Shown: piece by piece, positions 13,201 to 22,200 of the stretch
Layout of the letters: each line of letters starts with the position of its first letter
How positions within the stretch are numbered: the first letter of the stretch is position 1
Assembly (NCBI RefSeq): GCF_024586455.1
Contig: NC_065921.1
Location: 28,827,135-28,891,134 of the forward strand
Source of the DNA: Bactrocera neohumeralis
Taxonomy: Eukaryota > Arthropoda > Insecta > Diptera > Tephritidae
Direction of reading: 5' to 3'
DNA length: 64,000 bases
Notes under the pieces: generated by a model
What the model was told of the DNA's origin: nothing
What the model saw: only the letters and a program-made list of their open reading frames with translations
Database searches by the model: none
Program-made: the position numbers and the translations under genes

Positions 13201-16200
13201 TAAGGAATAACATATGTGTACGCTTTTGCTATAAAATTAATTATAGCTGGCGTTAATTGCCTTTTAATTAATGAAAAACCATTTTTATAACGGTTAATGG
13301 GTTGCGGTGTCACTGTCAGTGTCATAAACGAACAATTACTTGCCTGCAAATTGATAAATAATTCCGAACTTATAAACATACCCGAGCGACAGCCATACCT
13401 GTCAGTCTACCTGTGCCGTTGAGCATACAACAAATATCGATTCGGTGATACTTAGGCCAGCTCAGTCTACCATTATACACAAAACAATAACAAAACTTGC
13501 ATTGCAGCGTCCATTCAGCAATCAACATTGCAAATACCGTTATTAATGAAATTGCAGTCAAAAGTCGTCGTGTTCGACTTGTTTTTGCCGCTCAATTCGT
13601 AATATTCATAAATCATAGAAATTACCATTAAAAATAGAAACATTTTTTTGTAACGAATTTACTTACATATTTATGCAAATAAATTTATTTTCCTCTTCTT
13701 TTCGTATTTACCGACTTCTAACGTTATTGATTTGCGGTAATTTAGTTTGCTGTTAGCTCCATTCACCATTACACCATTAGTGTCAAATCACACATCGGTG
13801 TAAATAAGCGAGAACTACATCTATTAGTACATACCGTTATGTGTATTAAATTACTCATATCTCTAATTTATTACATATGTTGATTGATTATGATTTATGT
13901 GACGATAAATGTTAGGTCGACATTGTAAATGACACTTGTAGGCAGTGTTGTGAGGCCTTATCATCAACCTGGGGGTTTAACGGGAAATTTGAAACGGTTG
14001 AAATTTTAAATTTCATTTTGACGGGTTTTTAAAAAACATTTAAACCTGCATAATTTTGTCAAAATATTTCACGTCCCCAGGCAAGGTTTATAATTTGTTA
14101 GGTAATTTAGATTTGGCCTCAATTAGCTCTAATGTGCGATTTGATTCAATATCGTTGAACCTTTATAATCTTGCTATGTCATTTCATAGTTTCGATCAAA
14201 CCATAATTTCAGTATGCCCTGGACATCAGTCACTAGATCAACTCTGGGTTATCATTACATACAAGGGTATGTTCCGGTCTTGAAACCTTCTGTTACCTCA
14301 TCTTTTTTCGAGCATTATCCTTGTCGGACAGCTTGTTAAGCTTTTCGTACTCACGCACCAATGGTTTCGTTTGCAGCAGTACGTAAGAAGCTTGAAATGC
14401 CGTCCCACAGTTCGCTTATAAGCAAGTAGAAAACCGTTTAGCTGTCGGTTGTGATTGCAGCTTCAAGACGTCGAACCTTCCCTGCGTTCGTTGACGTGCG
14501 TTTTTTGCTGCACAGGGACGGGTACGTATCTTCGCTGCACCAAGATAGTGGCCCGAGTCAATGCTAGGAGCTCGGAGCGTACGCACGTCTAAAACACTGG
14601 AGACGTGTCTTCCGTCTATCACAACATGATCGATATGGTTGGTGGCTTTTTCAATATTTCGGGCCTCGGCGAAGTCGATCAGCCTCAACCCAATTTTGAA
14701 TTTACTGACTGTTGTGTCAAAGGTACTTTCTTTGCCCACCCTGGCGTTAAAGTCGCCAAACACGATTTTAAAATCGTGGCGGGGAAAGCTCTCATAGGTG
14801 CGCTCCAAGCGCTCATCATGGTCACTTCGTCCTTCTCTTCCGTCGAGGCGTGGATACAAATCAGAGATAAGTTGAAAAACTTCGCTTTGATGCGGATTGT
14901 GGCTGAACGTTAATCCAGCACAAATCTCACACTGAATTTGCGCTCCTTTATATGGCCACTGCAGTAAATGTCATAAGAACCTACTCGCCTCAGTCCTTAT
15001 CCCGTCCATCGCATCTCTTGGGCGGGGGTGACAGCGGCACCCTCCTCACTCACTCTCAAGTGAATGGCGGTCTATAAACCTTCCTCACTTACATGAACTA
15101 CAACACATGGCTCCATCCTTCCGCACACGGCTATCAATACTGACGCTGAGCTTGCTAACTGCGCGCTCAAAGCTAGTCAAGGAGTCTATTCTCCCTAGAA
15201 ATAGCATCAAGTTACTTCACCTACAGACTTGTTTGAATGTCTGGTCACAGCGGAATAACTGGCAACTGCAAAGCCTTGCTCATATGGAAATTCGCTGGCT
15301 CTTATGCACCTGCGATAACCTTTTGGCAAAATATCTATACTAAACCTAAACCTTTAGCAAAGTTTATTTTGCCGCAATCGTTGGGTTCTTACTAGACACT
15401 GTACGATAGGCGGACGCTAGTTGTCAAAGTTGTATGGAAGAGCGTATAGTGGCAAGATCTAGGCACTTTTTCCTCCATTGTTCATCCTTTCCACGACTGA
15501 TGCTAAAACATCTCAGCAGCCAAACCAGAAGCCATAGACGCGGTCTCCGGCGTTCGAAGCTGTCAAAGTTAGATTTCTGTTGGGATCGACCTCTTAACCT
15601 AAGGACGGGTTAATATCGCTCCTACTAGTTTTACATATGTCCACCATAATTTCTTTTCCATCACTTGCAGATCTAAATTATTTATGGTCTTCGCTCGTAA
15701 TAAGCAAGAGTATTGAGTAACAAATTTTAGAAGAAATTGGTGTAAAAATACATCACTGTGCCTTCGAAACTCCGAACTACAATATAGCTATATAATAGTA
15801 ACTGGGCAATAAATGATTATCTCGGGAGTGAACCAAAATGATTTCGAAAATTTTTATAATATTTTTGACCAAAATCTGCTTGAGAAACATGAAAAGATCT
15901 GTATAGATCTGAAAGACCGCAGCACGTAATATGTAATCAAACTCCCTAGGAACAAACTCGGGCTACTTGTCGCATTCTACACTGGCCACTGTTAGCTCAA
16001 GAAGCTCTTATATAACATGTGACAGGGAGCCTGAACCTACAGTGTACCTGCTAATTGATTGCACAGCACAGTCTGCAGACGCTGGATAAAGCCCTTTGGA
16101 TCCATGTTTCCAAATAGAGATCACATCACCTCACTAGCACCTGGCAGTATATTGGAATTTATCAATATGCTGGGGCTAGGTGGGTCGTTGTGACTTAGGA

Positions 16201-19200
16201 GAGGGCACAATAGATCTAGGGTCGCGGTGCAATCCTCATATATTTATCTTATCTTACTCAGTTGTGTTATTTTGCATAACATTTCGAAAAATTCTTTAAA
16301 CGTTATTTTGGGAAAAAGGTCAAGACTCAAGGTCAGCAGCCAAATACTCTTTGGCACTATATTTTGTGTATAAACAAAACTATGATTTGAATTAAAAAAA
16401 TTTTCTTGTTCCAAAACAACATATCGAGCATCATTTCACCACAATTTTAGAAGTCACCTCGGTGTAAATTTAGAATTCACCTCAGTGTTGTAATTCAATT
16501 TCAGCAAGTTTTTTTTAGTCTTTCAGCAAAGACCTAACCATTTTGAGTATGCGCATACATTTTTTAATTGTTGTAGCATTTCGTTTCTAGCATTTCTAGT
16601 TATTACTCAGCATTAAAATCTAGATTTTTCAGTTTTAATTTATCGTCATTGAGTTCTAGTGGAAATTTATTTGAACACTTTGTAACATTCAACATTTTCT
16701 AGCGTTTGTTTGCAGCACGCACCAATTTCGCCTTGAATTGTTGTTGTGTGTTATCTTTAGTTTGTTACTGTTCTTGTTATTGTTGTTGTTGTCGATGCCA
16801 CTGCAGTTCACCGCAACAAAAGCAAAGTGATTTTAGTTTAGTTTTTTGTGTTTCTGCCACACATATGAAGAATAATCGCCATAACCCCAACAACAATACA
16901 TATATATGTGGTATATATGTATATACATATGTGATATGTATGTACATATGTATGCATGCATATATTAAGCAAATACTAATAACAAATGCAATTTTTCATT
17001 TCGGAATGCAGCGCGTCCAACTTTCTTGAATTTGAACTTGAATTTCAATCAACGCAATCCGCCGACCAAGCGTAGGTGTCAAACTAAAACAAAAAAAAAA
17101 TCACTTTAAATAAATATTTACTTTTAAGTCAAAAAGCGTATTAAATTTTCACACTTGCCACTTTGCACCAAATTATCACACACCCGTTAATAAATACCGC
17201 TAATTTACACCCATTCAACCCACAGCTTCACCGGCTACCAGCAAGCTATTGGGCATGCGCATGACCACACTACACGAAGAGCCGCTCGGCGTGCATCGTG
17301 CACTCGCCGAGGAGCCCGAAGACAGCTACAGCGACTCGGAATACACCAATAACGAGTACGAGCAGGAGAAGAATCAACAGAATAATTATCATACACGTTC
17401 ACGCCTGACCGCCTCGAAGACCATGGACTCATTCATGGATGTCAGCAATCATTCCAATCACAGCTACTTAAGTTATACGTCCAGCGCTAATGCGAATATG
17501 AAGCATTTAACCGGACTGGCCACGCCCAGCATGAGTTCGTCCACATCGAGCGGCTATGGTTCGCAGGTTAGTTGAATTTTTCACCAAATATTATTTTATA
17601 TTCTGCCCAGCTGGTAATTACTAACTACTTTTTTTATTTTAGGCGGTTTCGTGCAGCAATTTGACGAATGATGATATCGCTTCTATGCGTTCAATGAGCA
17701 TTGATGAGACACCAGGTGAGTCGTCAGCGGGGTTGTGTTAATATGAAAACGCTCTCTCGCCGTTTTTATACCCTAAATAGGCTATATTAACTTTGTCACG
17801 AAGTTTGTAACACACAACGTGTGCTTACCTATGTTTATATTTTCGTCTGTCTGTAGGAATATACGCGATCTAGTCTTCAGTTGTTGTAATATTGAGCTGA
17901 ACCATTACACACGTCTTTTTCTCCCCAAGAAGCTGCTCTTTTCGCATTTTTTTAAATCAAGTTCTTCAATGAAAAACTTTTAAATGTGTGTATCTCTGAT
18001 TCGAAAGGGTGATCCATTTTGAGGTTCCCTTCTTTTCTAAAAAGAAATTAGCATTCGAAAGAGCATTCTTTGGCATTTATTTTTTGAAGATCTCTTTCAA
18101 ATTTTGACAGCGGCTACGTCTCAGATGGTCCATCCGTTAAGTCCAATTTTCGTTGATTCGCTCGAGCATTTCGACTGGTAACTGTTTTGGTCCAAGGCCT
18201 GAAGCGAAGCGTGATTGTCCGCATAGACTTTAGACTTTACATATCCCACAGGAACAAGTCTAACGGTGTGATATCACACGTTCTTGGTGGATAATCGATC
18301 GGCCCAAAATTTGAAATTATCTGCTCACCGAAGTGTTCTCTTAATAAATCCATTGATTGATGCAATGTGTGGGAAGTGGCGCCGTCTTGTTCAAATCAAA
18401 TGCCGAGATCATGAGCTTCAATTTCAGGCATCACATATTCGGTTATCATTGACGGTTACTTTCTCACCATTTTCTTTCTTTCTCATCATTTTTACTTTCC
18501 CATCATTTTTGAAGAACTATGAACCGATGATTTCACCGGCCCACTAAACACACTAAATCGTTGGCTCTTATAATAACATTCTCCGAAATTGTCTGATAAT
18601 TGCTTAATTCTGCTACAACAATAAAAACACCATGTCCATTAATGGTTTCTTCTTCTCGATGTGGTTGTATATTGAGTTGAGTTCAATAGAGACTCGACGG
18701 CTATATATTCAAGTTTGATTCTGAAAGAAAATTTCAAGACCTTGGATTACGCTGCCGAATCGACAATTTCTGACTAGTTTAAAATCCGAATCCTTTCCGG
18801 TTACGAAAACGGAATATCGAGAGATTGCAGTTTAAACCTTTTCGAATTAGTCCATTTACTGAACCTACCGTTAGATAACCTACCACTTCAATGACTTAAA
18901 TAACAAGAACAACATGGCGATGTCTGAGCACGTACATAGGCTTTAAGTAGACCCATTGTGAACCCACCGTCACTAAAATCCCTTGATAGTGTGAACTCTG
19001 TCAACTCTGAACCATCCTGTCGTCTTGATGAAGTTCATCAATTCGAGAAGTATCTGTATAAAAATTATTAATTTAGGAAGTATTTCTTCTGAAAAATTTT
19101 TACTTCGTGTATATGATCATAAGTTATTACATCGACTTGTAGTTAAAAAAAGGACTTCAATAAAAAAATTGATTCCTTTTATAGATAACACCAAACTTTA

Positions 19201-22200
19201 TTTTGGGCTGGGCCACGCCCACTTTTTCAATATTTTTTGCCCACAGGTGCTCCTTGCTACTGCGATATCCTCCAAATTAGGGTTTTATATCTTACTTTAG
19301 TGCGTAGTTATGGCACTTTATAGGTTTTCGGTTAATGATCTTTTGTGGTCGTGACAGTGGTCCGATTACGTCCATCTACGAACTCGTAATTTGTACTAAG
19401 GAACCTGCTTACCAAGTTTCATCAAGATATCTCCATTTTTGCTCAAGTTACTTAGCTTGCACGGACCGGATTTCAACTCGTCTCGTCGTCCTGATCATTT
19501 AGAAATTTATATATAACCCTATATCTATCTCGATTAGCTTTAGGTGTTACGTACAACCGTTCGGTGAACAAAACTATTATACTCTATAGCAACATGTTGC
19601 AAGAACATAAAAATAGTATACAATTTTTCCCACGACAGTCAGGTCTACATAACCGGAACGGATCCGGACTTTTATCCACCCAAAGACTGTCAACTCGGCA
19701 GATTTTTGCCGCTACAACAACAACAACAATTTTTTTAATAAGGCCTGTTCCTAACCTCACTTTTCTCTTGAAAACATAACCTCTTTGTTCGATATTATAA
19801 CTTGTTCTTAATAACTCATAAGTTATCCGTAATGTATAAAAAGAGTTGATTAAAGAATACCGTTACTTCTCTAAATTCCATATTTATCATGTTTTCTCCC
19901 TGCAGACTATCATTCGAATTCACCACCCAACCGGCAAACACGCTTCAATCCATTCCTAAAAGACATGCCAAAGGCAAATGGCAATAACAAACAGCAGAAT
20001 CAACAGCAACAACAACAGCCAGCGCAAACAACGACAGCACATACGACGATGAACGACGACCAAAGCGATCCAACACAAATACAACAGAAATCAGCACCGG
20101 AAAGCGCAACAAACGCCGAGACGACTAACGAAATCAGAACAACACTCAACACACTCAACGACAATGAGGCCAACAACACAAATGCAAAGCTGCCAAACAT
20201 AACAACAAAAGCACAATACAGCGCTGCCAATACCCAGATGGATATGGAGATGGATGCTGTGGCGGATAACGGTGATTATGTGGCAAACACCATAAACGAT
20301 GATGATATTGTTGAACTAAAGAATAACAACAATTGCGAAACAACAACAACAACAGCGGCCAAGTTAATTAACAATCACAACAATAGTGAGAATAATAAGA
20401 ATACAACAAATACAACAGCAACATTAATTAGCAACAACATCGCTACCGACAATCAAAATGGCAATGAGACGATAAATCACACAACAACAGCAACAACAAA
20501 CGAAGCTGAACAACAGCAGCAGCAACAACAACCGTTAGAAGGTAATGGCATTGTACGCGGCCAACTGCCAGCCGGCAAAGTGGTGCGTCGCAAGAAGACA
20601 CCACCACAAGGTGGTGGCAACGTCATGTCCAGCAGCGTCATAAGCACCAACAATAATGGCGGTGCGTCGCGTGCGCAGTTGCAACGTGCTTCCGTGGCAC
20701 AAATGGAGGGCATATTGACGGCGTCCAATGATCGGTTGAATGTGTCGATGACCGGCAGCATGGAACTCGATGCAGGTATGAAGTGGAGAGCTTTTGTTTT
20801 CCTATTTTTTTTTTTTAATATTTTTTGGTTTAATTTACCGAAGTTAGTGCGATTAGGAAAGCTCTCGCCTATTTGCACCTCAGAAGATGAGAGTCATAGG
20901 TACATAGCTCCATTGTCTACAGTCCTTAGTTCCTATAGCTCCTCTTCGGCAGTATAAAGCAAACAATCCCTTCCTTACTTCCGCCTCAATATTTAGGTAG
21001 AAGGTGTGAGCCTCCGAATGAGGGGAAAGGCAGGAAGAACAACGTCGTCAGCGTAGGTTGTCACCGGACAGCCTCGTTTCTCGAGTTCTTTAAAGTTAAC
21101 CACGCAGAGCCAAAGCTGTGAGTACCTGCTTTTGCGGATTGCCCCTCTTGACCTATCGGTACTACTACGCCACTCCGCCAGGACCATTCTGTCACAGCGA
21201 ACACTATAGATGGGTGCTTGAGGTTCTTTCAACTTAAACTTGCAGCCATAATACTAATTGGTGCAAAACAGTACCGACCGACCTCTCTTTGATGTAAGCA
21301 TGTTGAGCCCTTAACAGTTAACCCCTCAGCTTTCTGCTTCTAATCTACAGACCCATGAGTCTCTCCAAAGTTTTCAACAGAAACGAGGTTCGGTTAATAC
21401 GTCTGAAAGTCTTGGCACCGATATGAGAGCTCTTTCCGGTCTTCGGTATAAATGCCAACTTAACCAGTTTCCAGGTCTCCATAGATTGGTCAATCAAATT
21501 AGTTGTGGAATGCTTGGAATCTCGATAAGATCGCCATATTTTGTAAGGCTGAGTAACTTTTCAGGCGACTGGTAATCGCGAACGTCACCGTCGGTCGAGA
21601 AGTAGTCGATTTGTCCTTGGTTCAGCAAACAGAGATCACGAGATCTCATGAATCTCCAAAAGGGAACGTCAGGGACCCTAAAGTATACATATATACATAC
21701 ATAAATGATTCAAACTGAGTTGATTTAGCCATGTCCCTTCGTCCGTCGCTCCTTCTGTCTGTATATACACGAACTACTCTATCCGTTTTTGAGATGTGGA
21801 TCAAACATTTTCTACCCCTCATTTTCTCACAAAACTGTTCATTAGTTGGTATGGGAATGAGTTCCGATAAGGAACCAATACAGCATTTGGCTCCCATACA
21901 AACTGGCCTATCGAACTCAAGTCCTCGTATGGAAAACTTTTATTTATCTAACCAAACATTTTTTTCTTGTTTCCTCGCAGAAACCGATGCATCTCTACCC
22001 GACTGGGTGCTAGTTGGCGAGTCGGTGCTAATACGTCCCTACAACACGAGCGGCGTCATCAGCTACATCGGCAACACACACTTCCAAGCTGGCACTTGGA
22101 TCGGCGTTGAGCTGGACACGCCGACGGGCAAGAATGACGGCACCGTGCAGGGCATACAATATTTCCAATGCAAACCGAAGCATGGCATCTTTGTGCGCTA

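Larger units (their letters stand above)
20776..21980. other. Khc-73: Khc-73 intron preceding the CAP-Gly exon
   Basis: A 1.2-kb intron (donor GTATGA, acceptor TTTCCTCGCAG) almost filled by two mobile remnants, a LINE RT fragment (20990-21600) and a modular-repeat fragment (21660-21910). Confidence 0.8.

Noticed and set aside
13056..13561. Minus-strand open frames in the unique segment within the split LINE
   Set aside because: There is no recognisable domain, no splice context and no LINE or transposase resemblance.
20000..20878. Minus-strand open frames rich in Cys, Val and Leu
   Set aside because: They are antisense shadows of the Gln/Asn-rich Khc-73 exon h.
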